In this document: positions 42,518 to 50,983 of the stretch, piece after piece
Numbering within the stretch: the stretch's first letter is position 1
How the letters are laid out: every line of letters starts with the position of its first letter
Source: Paenibacillus sp. BSR1-1
GTDB taxonomy: Bacteria; Bacillota; Bacilli; Bacillales; Cytobacillaceae
Length of the DNA stretch: 64,000 nucleotides
Assembly: GCF_030403775.1 (NCBI RefSeq)
Contig: NZ_JAQMWQ010000002.1
Location: 1 to 64,000, forward strand
Reading direction: 5' to 3'
The notes under the pieces: generated by a model
Told to the model about the DNA's origin: nothing
The model's database searches: none
What the model saw: the letters and a program-made list of their open reading frames with translations, nothing else
Translations under genes and position numbers: made by a program

Positions 42518-43300
42518 ATGGATTTAACTCTTTTACTGGAGTATGGATGGGTATTATTGATTTTGGTTGCATTAGAGGGACTCTTGGCTGCCGACAATGC
42601 CTTGGTTTTGGCGATTATGGTAAAGCACTTGCCTGAAGAGAAAAGGAAGAAAGCATTATTTTACGGATTAGCAGGGGCGTTTGTGTTCCGCTTTGCTTCA
42701 TTATTTGCGATTTCTTTCTTAGTCGATGTGTGGCAGGTCCAAGCAATCGGTGCCCTTTATTTATTGTTTATGGCTGGTAATCACATTTTCCGCAAGGTTG
42801 TAAAAAAGAAAGAGAATAAAAAGGATGGTAAGGTTCGTAAAGGCGGGGGCTTTTGGAGAACAGTCTTTTTGGTGGAATTAGCGGATATTGCCTTCGCTGT
42901 TGATTCGATTCTTGCAGCGGTAGCGATGGCAGTTGTCCTTCCAGATACACCGCTTCCAGCAATAGGCGGACTTGATGGAGGAAAGTTCCTGGTTATTTTT
43001 GCCGGTGGAATTATCGGACTCATCATCATGCGCTTTGCCGCAAATCAGTTTGTGAAGCTATTAGAAAAAAGGCCGGGTCTTGAAATTGCCGCTTTTACAA
43101 TTGTCGGCTGGGTGGGTGTAAAGCTTGCTGTTTATACACTTTCACATCCAGAGCTTGCTATTTTAAATGAAGATTTTGCCCATTCAACTGCCTGGAAGAT
43201 AAGCTTTTATGTTGTATTAGCTGGTATTGCTGCAGCAGGCTGGTTTTTCTCGAAAAACAAGGAATCAAACCCGCTGAAAAAAGAACCAAAGGTTTCATAA
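42518..43300 (+). CDS. ykoY: TerC family Mn2+ exporter-like protein, YkoY/MeeY type
   Basis: This 260-residue membrane protein of the TerC family has about seven helices. The conserved acidic metal-site motifs are present: LEGLLAADNALVLAIMVKHLP (about residues 19-39) and LVELADIAFAVDSILAAVA (about 122-140). In B. subtilis, YkoY (MeeY) exports Mn2+ and metallates secreted proteins. A strong AGGGAGG ribosome site precedes the ATG. Control by the Mn2+ riboswitch upstream supports the assignment. Confidence 0.9.
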   Translation: MDLTLLLEYGWVLLILVALEGLLAADNALVLAIMVKHLPEEKRKKALFYGLAGAFVFRFASLFAISFLVDVWQVQAIGALYLLFMAGNHIFRKVVKKKENKKDGKVRKGGGFWRTVFLVELADIAFAVDSILAAVAMAVVLPDTPLPAIGGLDGGKFLVIFAGGIIGLIIMRFAANQFVKLLEKRPGLEIAAFTIVGWVGVKLAVYTLSHPELAILNEDFAHSTAWKISFYVVLAGIAAAGWFFSKNKESNPLKKEPKVS

Positions 43301-43306
43301 TGAGTG

Positions 43307-43342
43307 AAAGCAATTCCTCTTTGGCGGGGAATTGCTTTTTTT
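43307..43342 (+). terminator. Terminator of ykoY
   Basis: An 11-bp stem AAAGCAATTCC / GGAATTGCTTT with a T-run behind it. Confidence 0.85.
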
Positions 43343-43398
43343 ACATTTTCTTCTTTTTCTGTTAAGGTAAAAATATACTAAGGTGGAGGGAATTTTTT

Positions 43399-44061
43399 AT
43401 GTTTTTAAGGGCCTATTTGATGATGGCTTTTATTGTAAGCGTCGTGTGTATAATAGGCTTTAGCTTCATCACCTTATTAATCAGCGACCAGAAAATAATC
43501 AGGTTTGACCGTGCGGTAATTCAGATGATACAAGATCAAGAATCCCCTGGATTAACAATCGTCATGAAGGTGTTAACGTATATTGGTTCAGCATCCTTTG
43601 TTATCATTCTTAGTCTGGTACTAATGATTTTCCTTTATAAAGTATTGCATCATGGAATTGAACTTATTTTATTTATTACAGCCATCCTTGGTTCTGCCTG
43701 TCTAAATGGTATATTGAAAAACATTTTTCAGCGGGTAAGACCTGATTTACATCGCTTAATTGAAATCGGGGGTTATAGTTTTCCAAGCGGCCATGCAATG
43801 AGTGCTTTTTCGGTTTATGGGATTATCACCTTTTTACTTTGGCGGCACATTCCAAATAAATGGGGAAGAAGTATTTTGATTGTCTTTAGTATTGTGATGA
43901 TCCTTTCTATCGGTATTAGCCGCATTTATTTAGGGGTACATTATCCAAGTGATGTTATCGGCGGTTATTTTGCCAGTGGATTTTGGCTGGCTGTGTTAAT
44001 ATGGTTTTTCCAATATTACAAGGAAAAACGTTATAATAGGAAATATAAAAGCGAGATATAA
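43399..44061 (+). CDS. PAP2 family membrane phosphatase
   Basis: This 220-residue polytopic phosphatase carries the three PAP2 motifs: KNIFQRVRPDL (KxxxxxxRP), YSFPSGHAMSA (PSGH) and SRIYLGVHYPSDVIGG (SRx5Hx3D). It could act on undecaprenyl diphosphate or phosphatidylglycerol phosphate. It lies just upstream of pssA, which makes a phospholipid role attractive but unproven. GGAGGG lies 8 nt before the start. Confidence 0.88.
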   Translation: MFLRAYLMMAFIVSVVCIIGFSFITLLISDQKIIRFDRAVIQMIQDQESPGLTIVMKVLTYIGSASFVIILSLVLMIFLYKVLHHGIELILFITAILGSACLNGILKNIFQRVRPDLHRLIEIGGYSFPSGHAMSAFSVYGIITFLLWRHIPNKWGRSILIVFSIVMILSIGISRIYLGVHYPSDVIGGYFASGFWLAVLIWFFQYYKEKRYNRKYKSEI

Positions 44062-44097
44062 GGTTCAGAACTGAAAGCTTCGCGGTTAAAAATTGGA

Positions 44098-44799
44098 GTG
44101 ATACATATTATTAGAAATAGTATTCCTAACTTATTTACACTGTTAAATTTATTTTGCGGTTTCTTATCGGTGATGTATTCGGCACAAGGTGATTATAAAA
44201 ATGCGGCCATCCTTATCTTAATAGGGATGATGCTGGATAGTATGGATGGTCGGATTGCTCGGATGCTGAGGGTCGAAAGTGAACTGGGGAAAGAGCTCGA
44301 TTCATTGGCGGACATTGTCACCTTTGGTGTGGCACCTGCAATGATGGCTTACTATTCCTATTTTATCTATTTCGGAGTTCCTGGAATGGCGATTGCCGGC
44401 CTTTTCCCATTATTCGGGGCCTACCGGTTGGCCAGGTTCAATATTAATGCGGTTAAATCGTCGCTTAAATACTTTACAGGTGTTCCGATCACCGCAGCCG
44501 GCGGCGTACTGACATTGTTAACGTTGTTCCATTGGAAGATGCCTGAAATCATCCTGCCCATTGCATTTTTTCTCCTTTGTTATTTAATGGTAAGCACGAT
44601 CAAAATTCCAAGTTTGAAAGATATTCCTTTACCGAAATATGGTATTATTATTACTCTTTTCTTGGGTTACGCGATCTACCTAGTGTTTAAAAAGGAACAG
44701 CACCGTTTTCCGTATTTTATTTATGTGGCGATTCCATTATATGTCGCCTTTATCAGCTACCAATTAGTACGAACAAAACGGAAAAGAAATCCAAAATAA
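44098..44799 (+). CDS. pssA: CDP-diacylglycerol--serine O-phosphatidyltransferase
   Basis: This protein of about 230 residues makes phosphatidylserine, the precursor of phosphatidylethanolamine. The CDP-alcohol phosphotransferase signature DSMDGRIARMLRVESELGKE then LDSLAD (D-G-x2-AR-x8-G-x3-D-x3-D) is intact, and IPNLFTLLNLFCGFLSVMYS is the first helix. The start is unsure: the frame opens at GTG 44098, but the only ribosome site (GGAG 44095-44098) overlaps it and is ideally spaced for ATT at 44107. No psd gene follows in the window. Confidence 0.9.
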   Translation: MIHIIRNSIPNLFTLLNLFCGFLSVMYSAQGDYKNAAILILIGMMLDSMDGRIARMLRVESELGKELDSLADIVTFGVAPAMMAYYSYFIYFGVPGMAIAGLFPLFGAYRLARFNINAVKSSLKYFTGVPITAAGGVLTLLTLFHWKMPEIILPIAFFLLCYLMVSTIKIPSLKDIPLPKYGIIITLFLGYAIYLVFKKEQHRFPYFIYVAIPLYVAFISYQLVRTKRKRNPK

Positions 44800-44804
44800 C
44801 AAAA

Positions 44805-44852
44805 AGGGTGTCAGACACCAATGTGAAAATTTCACATGGTGCCTGACACCCT
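44805..44852. repeat. Long inverted repeat GGTGTCAGACACC type, terminator-like
   Basis: A near-perfect 48-bp hairpin (arms AGGGTGTCAGACACC and GGTGCCTGACACCCT with an inner ATGTGAAA/TTTCACAT) follows pssA. I recall this GGTGTC-x-GACACC palindrome as a frequent intergenic repeat in Bacillus genomes. It may also end the pssA and qoxD transcripts. Confidence 0.7.
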
Positions 44853-44858
44853 AATTTT

Positions 44859-44922
44859 GTCTAGCTCCAGCGCCTAGCCCCTCGAGTTGTCGGGGCTGAC
44901 CAAGGCGCTTCCGCTTTTCCTA
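44859..44922. repeat. Bacillus-type dispersed repeat (CTAGCTCCAGCGCCTAG...)
   Basis: This 64-bp GC-rich block contains GTCTAGCTCCAGCGCCTAG, then TCGGGGCTGACCAAGGCGCTT and ends CCGCTTTTCC. Its arms AGCGCC/GGCGCT and AGCCCC/GGGGCT make a hairpin. I recognise it from memory as an intergenic repeat of Bacillus-like genomes. It abuts the qoxD stop. Confidence 0.7.
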
Positions 44923-45216
44923 TTACATTCCGAATGACATAACCCAAATGGATCCCGCAACTGTGACGACTGCGATGAAGAAGCCGTAAGCTACGTTGAT
45001 TACCTGGGATTTTCCATCTTCGCCTTCGTTCATATGCATGAACATGTATAACTGAAGGCCTGCTTGGACGACTGCAAGCGATCCAATAATCCAAAGTATA
45101 GTTTTAAACGGAAGGGAGGTTTTGATGGCAACTCCTAGTGCTGCAAAGGTAAGCACTAGAGACATAATAAATCCGATTACATGTGTAACAGGGAATCCTT
45201 TATGATTTTTCTCCAT
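44923..45216 (-). CDS. qoxD: Cytochrome aa3 quinol oxidase subunit IV
   Basis: This 97-residue protein has three membrane helices and belongs to the prokaryotic COX4/QoxD family, which stabilises the terminal oxidase. Seen are GFPVTHVIGFIMSLVLTFAA and LQLYMFMHMNEGEDG between helices 2 and 3. It is the last gene of qoxABCD, 1 nt from qoxC. Confidence 0.92.
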   Translation of the reverse strand: MEKNHKGFPVTHVIGFIMSLVLTFAALGVAIKTSLPFKTILWIIGSLAVVQAGLQLYMFMHMNEGEDGKSQVINVAYGFFIAVVTVAGSIWVMSFGM

Positions 45217-45217
45217 C

Positions 45218-45823
45218 TTAGGCCACCATCCTTGCTAAATAAACAAATGTAAAGATAAAGATCCACACAACATCCAAGAAGTGCCAGTATAAACCGATAA
45301 TAAACGTTTTACGGGCAGTGACAGGTGTTAAGCCGCGCTTGAAAATTTGGATAATGACCATCGTTGCCCAGCCAATCCCCATGGAAACGTGAAGACCATG
45401 TGTTCCAAGTAAAACAAAGAAACTTGATAAAAATGCACTTGTCTGCATTGTTGCGCCTTCATGGACATAATGAATGAATTCTGTAACCTCCATGAAAACA
45501 AACCCAGCCCCAAGTAAAAGGGTGATGATGAACCAAAGTAACAACCCATTACGGTTCCCGCGGCGCATTTCATAGATTGCGAGACCGCAGGTGAAACTGC
45601 TCGTTAACAGCAGGATGGTTTCTACCATGACATCCTTAATTTCAAAAAGATCCTTTGGGGTAGGCCCGCCAGCATAGCGGGCATTTAGAACAGAAAAGAC
45701 AGCGAACAATGTTCCAAATAGGATGATTTCAGCACCAAGGAAAATCCAGAACCCCAAAATATTCATTCTATTTTGTTCTGTTTGATATTCAAGCGGCAAA
45801 GCAGTATTGACGTTAGCTGACAT
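45218..45823 (-). CDS. qoxC: Cytochrome aa3 quinol oxidase subunit III
   Basis: This 201-residue subunit III has five membrane helices. Its typical segments are GFWIFLGAEIILFGTLFAVF, the lipid-site LLLTSSFTCGLAIYEMRRG, and GTHGLHVSMGIGWATMVI, and it ends in YWHFLDVVWIFIFTFVYL. It overlaps qoxB by 11 nt and has its own AGGGGTGA site. Confidence 0.94.
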   Translation of the reverse strand: MSANVNTALPLEYQTEQNRMNILGFWIFLGAEIILFGTLFAVFSVLNARYAGGPTPKDLFEIKDVMVETILLLTSSFTCGLAIYEMRRGNRNGLLLWFIITLLLGAGFVFMEVTEFIHYVHEGATMQTSAFLSSFFVLLGTHGLHVSMGIGWATMVIIQIFKRGLTPVTARKTFIIGLYWHFLDVVWIFIFTFVYLARMVA

Positions 45824-47789
45824 GGTTGTTCACCCCTTTATTCACACTTCTCCATGCCTTTTCAGTTTTCTTGATCTCATCTTTATGAACGTGGAACCCA
45901 TCATTGTAATCGAATGAACGGATAATCAACCCAGCAAGGATTCCAACCGTAGCCACGAGGGCGGCAAGCTTCCATTCGAATACCAAGAGGAATCCGGTGA
46001 TTCCAAAAATAACACCCATATAAAATGGCAGACCTGAATTGCTTGGCATATGGATTTCTTCTACTTCTTCATCTTTTAAAGTAAGACCTTCATTGTGCTT
46101 CTTCATATACCAGAAGGCGTCTATAGATTTCACTTCTGGAAGTTTCGCAAAATTATAGAATTGAACTGGAGAAGCGGTAGCCCACTCAAGTGTACGTGCA
46201 TCCCATGGATCGTTTGAAATATTACGGTCTGCATATCTTGCACTCCAGTAAATGTTATAGCAAAGGGCACCAAAACCAATCGCGAGAATAACGGCACCAA
46301 TTGTTGATAATAAGAATAATGGAGCATAACCAGATTCAGCAGAATAAGTGTAAGAACGTCTAACAGCCCCATCTAATCCTAGGAAGAACATTGGCATAAA
46401 CGTTAAGTTAAAACCAATCGTAAAGAACCAAAAATGAATTTTACCAATTTTTTCATTTAACATGTGTCCAAACATCTTAGGCCACCAGTAATAAAGACCG
46501 GCAAATACGGCAAATACTACACCAGGTATTAGTACATAGTGGAAATGGGCCACAAGGAAAAGGGTATTATGGTACTGATAATCAGCTGCACCCATTGCCA
46601 GCATAACCCCGGTAACTCCACCAATGACAAAGCATGGGATGAATGCAAGTGCCCAGAGCATTGCAGTGGTTAATTCAATCCGGCCTTTTCGCATCGTGAA
46701 CAGCCAGTTAAACATTTTAACACCGGTTGGAATGGCAATCATCATCGTCGTAATGGAGAAGACGGAGTTGACTCCAGGTCCTGCACCCATCGTAAAGAAG
46801 TGGTGCACCCAAACTAGCATACTTAAAAACGCAATACCAACGATGGAGAATACCATCGAATTATATCCAAACAATCTTTTACGTGAGAAGGTTGAAATAA
46901 CCTCTGAGAACATCCCGAAAGCAGGGAGTACAACAATATATACTTCTGGGTGGCCCCAAAGCCAGAACAGGTTCGCCCACATCATATCCATTCCGCCGCC
47001 TGAGATCGTAAAGAAATGGGTACCGAAAATACGGTCAAATGTCATCAATGCAAGAGCAACGGTAAAGATAGGGAATGATGCGACAATAATGACCGAAGCA
47101 ATGAATGATGTCCAGGTGAACATTGGCATTCTCATTAATGTCATGCCTTTTGTACGCATTTTTAAAACCGTGACGATGAAGTTAATCCCCGTCATCAATG
47201 TCCCAATTCCGGCAATTTGCAGGGCAACTGCATAATAGTTATTACCGATACCAGGCGTAAATTCTTTACCGGCAAGAGGGAAGTATGCCGTCCAGCCAGC
47301 ATCTGGAGATCCGCCGACAACGAAAGAAATATTAAACAGCATCGCACCGCTGAAGAACAGCCAAAAGCTTAAGGCGTTCAATTGCGGGAAGGCAACGTCA
47401 CGAGCTCCAATTTGCAGCGGAACGACCACGTTCATTAAACCAATTAACAATGGCATTGCTGCGAACAAAATCATGATAACGCCATGAGTTGTAAAGATTT
47501 CATTATAGTGCTGTGCATCTAAAAATTTCATTTCAGGGCGTGAGGTTTGTGCCTTCATTAACAGACCATCTACACCTCCGCGGAAGAACATCAATACACC
47601 TGAAAGGATGTACATTATCCCAATCCGCTTATGATCAACGGTTGTCAGCCATTCGCGCCACAGCCATTTCCATTTTTTTAAATAGGTTATACCGGCAACT
47701 ATACCAACCATCGTTAGTACTATAGCAATCTGTGAACCTAGGATTAATGGGTTTCCTACTATGAAAAAGTCATGCCAATTAATTCCCAT
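45813..47789 (-). CDS. qoxB: Cytochrome aa3 quinol oxidase subunit I
   Basis: This 658-residue catalytic subunit holds low-spin haem a and the haem a3-CuB centre where O2 is reduced. His ligands are visible in EIFTTHGVIMILFAAMP (haem a), FWLWGHPEVYIVVLPAFG (CuB His and the cross-linked Tyr), WVHHFFTMG (CuB His pair) and LFLVAHFHYVLIPG (haem a3, haem a). ATG 47789 is chosen: GGAGGTG lies about 7 nt upstream, though the frame opens 8 codons earlier. Confidence 0.95.
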   Translation of the reverse strand: MGINWHDFFIVGNPLILGSQIAIVLTMVGIVAGITYLKKWKWLWREWLTTVDHKRIGIMYILSGVLMFFRGGVDGLLMKAQTSRPEMKFLDAQHYNEIFTTHGVIMILFAAMPLLIGLMNVVVPLQIGARDVAFPQLNALSFWLFFSGAMLFNISFVVGGSPDAGWTAYFPLAGKEFTPGIGNNYYAVALQIAGIGTLMTGINFIVTVLKMRTKGMTLMRMPMFTWTSFIASVIIVASFPIFTVALALMTFDRIFGTHFFTISGGGMDMMWANLFWLWGHPEVYIVVLPAFGMFSEVISTFSRKRLFGYNSMVFSIVGIAFLSMLVWVHHFFTMGAGPGVNSVFSITTMMIAIPTGVKMFNWLFTMRKGRIELTTAMLWALAFIPCFVIGGVTGVMLAMGAADYQYHNTLFLVAHFHYVLIPGVVFAVFAGLYYWWPKMFGHMLNEKIGKIHFWFFTIGFNLTFMPMFFLGLDGAVRRSYTYSAESGYAPLFLLSTIGAVILAIGFGALCYNIYWSARYADRNISNDPWDARTLEWATASPVQFYNFAKLPEVKSIDAFWYMKKHNEGLTLKDEEVEEIHMPSNSGLPFYMGVIFGITGFLLVFEWKLAALVATVGILAGLIIRSFDYNDGFHVHKDEIKKTEKAWRSVNKGVNNHVS

Positions 47790-48729
47790 TGTGTTCACCT
47801 CCGTTAGAATCATTCATTTCCGTGTTGTTTTCTTCATCTTTAAAAATCTTACCTTGAACTCCGTGAACCTTGTATAACTCAGGATTTGTATAAGTTTTGG
47901 AATTCATTTTCCCATGGTCGACCCATGCTAAGTGGGTGCCAGTAAATGTTTCACGTCCTAAGTGAGTTGGTTTTAAAAGCTCATTGTATTTTTTCTCTGT
48001 AAGCTTAGGAGCGTTTGCTTTTACTTCTTTAACCCATTTTTCAAAGTCCTTAGAGGATTTAGCTTCAACCGTGAATTCCATATCGGCATATCCCTTGCCG
48101 TTAAAGTTCGTATTTCTTCCTAAAAATTCACCAGGATTATCAGCTGTCAAATAAAGCTGTGTTTCCATTTTGTTCATCGTATATTTTTGACCGCCAAGTG
48201 CAGGAACCCAAAAGGATTGCATTGTACCAGCAGAGGTTAATTTAAACTTAACCGGTGTACCAGCCGGAATGTTAACATAGTTCACAGTTTCAATGCCTTG
48301 CTCAGGATAGCTGAAGATCCATTTCCAGTCAGCTGAAGTGACATTGATGGTAATTGGTTTTTTATCTTCATAACCTGCAGGCACTTTTTCTAGTTTATAA
48401 ATGGTATTTACAGTAGGGATTGTTAAAGCAATAACTATCAAAATCGGGATCGCTGTCCAAATGATTTCTAATTTTGTACTGCCGTGCTCTTCAGGCGGCA
48501 CGTAGTCTTTATTTTTTGATGTAGCACGGTACTTCCAAACAATATACCCAAATAATCCGAAAACAACGACAACGACAATCAGCATAAATACGAGTGACCA
48601 GTTTATCAAACCAAGAATGTCTCTGGCAGCAGGACCTTTTGGGTCAAATACCACCATTTTGTTGCAGCCACTTAATAATAAGACAGGCAGGAAAGCCAGT
48701 AGGGGGATTAAATAGCCCTTTTTAAACAT
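47779..48729 (-). CDS. qoxA: Cytochrome aa3 quinol oxidase subunit II (lipoprotein)
   Basis: This 316-residue subunit II has a lipobox LLLSGC (lipid Cys about residue 22), two membrane helices and a cupredoxin domain (about 130-240). The CuA ligand pattern (CxxxC) of cytochrome c oxidases is absent; FWVPALGGQKYTMNKMETQL shows the loop without those Cys. So it takes electrons from menaquinol rather than cytochrome c. The start at 48729 has AGAGGAG 8 nt upstream; the frame extends 19 codons further. Confidence 0.94.
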   Translation of the reverse strand: MFKKGYLIPLLAFLPVLLLSGCNKMVVFDPKGPAARDILGLINWSLVFMLIVVVVVFGLFGYIVWKYRATSKNKDYVPPEEHGSTKLEIIWTAIPILIVIALTIPTVNTIYKLEKVPAGYEDKKPITINVTSADWKWIFSYPEQGIETVNYVNIPAGTPVKFKLTSAGTMQSFWVPALGGQKYTMNKMETQLYLTADNPGEFLGRNTNFNGKGYADMEFTVEAKSSKDFEKWVKEVKANAPKLTEKKYNELLKPTHLGRETFTGTHLAWVDHGKMNSKTYTNPELYKVHGVQGKIFKDEENNTEMNDSNGGEHNGN

Positions 48730-48920
48730 TTTAAAGCTCCTCTCAGGCAAATTGTTCATTTTTTCACAATCCTTACGTGAATTCATTCACAAACTTCAAT
48801 AGGATAACTCCATTTTTAAAAAAATACAAGCAGAAAATCCAATTAAACTAATCATTATTTTAGATTAACTTTCGGAGTAAGTTTCCTCTTTCACAATATT
48901 ACCAAGATGTCTATGATGAT

Positions 48921-48950
48921 AATATAGGTTTTTGAAAAAAGTTGTGACAA
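48921..48950 (-). promoter_or_regulatory. Candidate qoxA promoter
   Basis: On the minus strand TTGTCA and TATATT are separated by 18 bp, giving a leader of about 185 nt before qoxA. The remaining 48730-49100 divergent gap is AT-rich with no gene seen; I could not place a specific operator. Confidence 0.45.
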
Positions 48951-49100
48951 ATTTGTTAAGGATTTAAAATGCTAATCATGGAATAGTTTGGAAATATGAT
49001 TCCACAGCCTTAATCATTGGTGAAAAATGGCTTAAAATTGTCTATTTTAGAATAATAATGAGATAATGTTAATACTACATAGATAGAGGAGACAGTTACG

Positions 49101-49406
49101 ATGAAAGTCAAAATTAATCGAATTGCAGCTAAAGCATTGAAGAAAATGATGGATGTGGAAGAAGCAGAAGGAAAAATGTTCCGAGTATATGTCACCAGTA
49201 TTCATGGAGATCATGCGCATTATGATTTAATGCTTGATACGCCAACTGAAAATGATGAAGTTGTTAAAACCGATAAGGATATTGATTTTATTCTCGATAA
49301 AAACGATGAGAACTTGGATGGCGTATGGATTCAATACTTCCAAGTGCCAAAAGAGGAATGGGTCATTACCAATCCATCAAAAGGCAGCCATCACCATCAT
49401 CATTAA
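49101..49406 (+). CDS. HesB/IscA-fold protein lacking Cys, natural C-terminal His5
   Basis: This 101-residue protein resembles the HesB/IscA (iron-sulfur biosynthesis) fold in Bacillus YneR-like form: VKINRIAAKALKKMMDVEEA at the start, FRVYVTSIHGDHAHYDLMLD in the middle. There is no Cys, so it cannot hold a cluster in the IscA way. The end is KGSHHHHH, a natural His5 tail; with GDHAHYD it may bind metal. AGGAG precedes the ATG. Its function is unknown. Confidence 0.75.
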   Translation: MKVKINRIAAKALKKMMDVEEAEGKMFRVYVTSIHGDHAHYDLMLDTPTENDEVVKTDKDIDFILDKNDENLDGVWIQYFQVPKEEWVITNPSKGSHHHHH

Positions 49407-49412
49407 AAAAAA

Positions 49413-49445
49413 GAGCACTTGGAAAATTATCCAGGTGCTCTTATT
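49413..49445 (+). terminator. Terminator of the IscA-fold gene
   Basis: A 10-bp stem GAGCACTTGG / CCAGGTGCTC (one G-U pair) followed by TTATTATTAT. Confidence 0.7.
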
Positions 49446-49541
49446 ATTATGTAATGTACAAGTGAGGAATTTTTGATTTTTATTTATAAAAAGTGTTTAC
49501 TTAAACAATGAAACCATTTGAAAGGGGAAGGTTATTTCGTG

Positions 49542-50276
49542 ATGGATACTGACATTAAACTAATTGCTCTGGATATGGACGGGACACTTTTAAACAAAAA
49601 AGGAAAAATATCAGAAGGAAATCGGCAGGCAATTAAGGAAGCACAAGGAAAAGGCATTTTTGTAGTTTTAAGCACTGGACGTTCCTTGCTCACCAGCCGT
49701 GAACACGCGGACTCACTTGAACTCACATCATACTTGGTTACTGTAAATGGCAGTGAAATATGGGATGAAAAACGGGAAATCGTCGAAAGAAATCTTGTTA
49801 AATCAGAGCTTATCGAGTGGATGTGGGAGTTGTCTAAACAGCATAAGACAAAGTTCTGGGCAATCAGCACAGAACGCAATTGGCATGATGAAATGCCTGA
49901 GGATTTACATACAAAGGAATGGTTAAAATTTGGCTTTAATATCGAGGATGATGCAACAAGAGAATACATAAAAAATGAATTAGAGGCAAAAGGGGAGTTT
50001 GAATTAAGCAATTCCACCTTAAAAAACATCGAGGTAAACCCAACTGGAATCAATAAAGCAAAAGGACTCAAAATTGTCTGCGACCGCCTTGGGATAGAAA
50101 TGAGTCATGTGATGGCAGTCGGGGATAGTTTAAATGATATGGCGATGATTAAGGAGGCTGGAATTGGGGTGGCAATGGGTAACGCCCAAGATGCCGTTAA
50201 AGAAGCTGCCGATTGGGTTACCGCAACGAATGAAGAGGATGGAGTAGCCAAAGCGATTCGAAAATGGGTCCTATAA
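49542..50276 (+). CDS. Cof-type HAD hydrolase (sugar/nucleotide phosphatase)
   Basis: This 244-residue HAD phosphatase of the Cof/YxeH group has motif I ALDMDGTLLN with the nucleophile Asp, motif II FVVLSTGRSLL, motif III Lys in GINKAKGLKIV and motif IV MAVGDSLNDMAMI. A large C2-type cap (about 85-180) sits between. Cof proteins dephosphorylate sugar phosphates, FMN or PLP; the substrate cannot be fixed. ATG 49542 or GTG 49539; AAAGGGGAAGG lies upstream. Confidence 0.88.
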   Translation: MDTDIKLIALDMDGTLLNKKGKISEGNRQAIKEAQGKGIFVVLSTGRSLLTSREHADSLELTSYLVTVNGSEIWDEKREIVERNLVKSELIEWMWELSKQHKTKFWAISTERNWHDEMPEDLHTKEWLKFGFNIEDDATREYIKNELEAKGEFELSNSTLKNIEVNPTGINKAKGLKIVCDRLGIEMSHVMAVGDSLNDMAMIKEAGIGVAMGNAQDAVKEAADWVTATNEEDGVAKAIRKWVL

Positions 50277-50399
50277 AATACAAAAATTAAAATATTTTGT
50301 AAAAGATTTGTATAGGAAGAAAAAGGATTGGTAAAAATAATCAAGCAAGAATATTTTGCAAAATAATGTTATGGCTACATGCTAGGAGGCTACAAAGAA

Positions 50400-50600
50400 A
50401 TGGAAACAGGCAGAGTAAAATGGTTTAACGGTGAAAAAGGTTTTGGATTTATTGAGCGCGAAGGCGGCGACGATGTATTCGTTCACTTTTCAGCAATTCA
50501 AGGTGAAGGCTACAAAACCTTAGATGAAGGTCAAGAGGTTACGTTTGAAATCGAAAATGGACAACGTGGACCACAAGCGGTTAACGTCCGTAAATCATAA
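50400..50600 (+). CDS. csp: Cold shock protein (CspB/CspD type)
   Basis: This 66-residue single-stranded nucleic-acid binding protein has RNP1 as KGFGFIE and RNP2 as VFVHFSAI, in [19 protein letters not shown] and the rest of a standard Csp. ATG 50400 is used, with AGGAGG 10 nt upstream. The preceding AT-rich leader of over 100 nt is typical of csp genes, where the 5' UTR is itself temperature-responsive. Confidence 0.95.
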   Translation: METGRVKWFNGEKGFGFIEREGGDDVFVHFSAIQGEGYKTLDEGQEVTFEIENGQRGPQAVNVRKS

Positions 50601-50608
50601 GTAACAAT

Positions 50609-50644
50609 AAAAAACAGACTCAGTAATCTGAGTCTGTTTTTTAT
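50609..50644 (+). terminator. Terminator of csp
   Basis: A perfect 15-bp stem (AAAAAACAGACTCAG / CTGAGTCTGTTTTTT) with a TAAT loop; it also serves the opposite small gene. Confidence 0.88.
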
Positions 50645-50659
50645 TGTCTTAGCCCTTCA

Positions 50660-50851
50660 TTAGACACCCATTTTTCTGCGCGAGTTGCTTACTTTTTTAG
50701 TTTGCTGGCTCTTTAGTTTTTTAGTTGCTTGGGAGCCATTCAAATTCGCATTGTCAGCGGCTGCCTTATTCTTTTTATTTTCAAGCTGTTGTTTCATTGC
50801 CTCTTGTAAGCTGATTTTCCTTTTTTGTGTTTCTTGACTAGAATCGGACAT
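50660..50851 (-). CDS. 63-residue basic low-complexity protein, uncharacterised
   Basis: The protein is Lys/Gln/Ser-rich with no hydrophobic segment (ISLQEAMKQQLENKKNKAAA, then repeated KK and TKK, ending SRRKMGV). I recall similar short proteins in Bacillus but no function. The minus strand shows AGGAGG just before the ATG (CTATTAGGAG region on the coding strand), supporting translation. Confidence 0.6.
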   Translation of the reverse strand: MSDSSQETQKRKISLQEAMKQQLENKKNKAAADNANLNGSQATKKLKSQQTKKVSNSRRKMGV

Positions 50852-50983
50852 ATTAGCCTCCTATTAATGGTGTTAAGTACAGTATAATCTATTTTTTTAC
50901 ATATTAAAATTTCCTAAATACAATTTTTTTGGACGTTATTTCTTGAATTTGGAAATAACGTCCTTTTTTATTACAAAATTGAT

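Noticed and set aside
44861..45094. 77-residue minus-strand open frame
   Set aside because: Runs through the dispersed repeat and a wrong frame of qoxD.
46624..47235. 203-residue open frame on the plus strand
   Set aside because: It lies wholly antisense to qoxB, has no ribosome site, and its composition is that of a reverse frame of a membrane protein.
49383..49406. GSHHHHH tail as cloning-vector contamination
   Set aside because: It is continuous with native AT-rich sequence and a native terminator; the codons are mixed CAT/CAC and no vector sequence follows.
49532..50071. 179-residue minus-strand open frame
   Set aside because: It is antisense to the HAD phosphatase, whose motifs are intact; no ribosome site.
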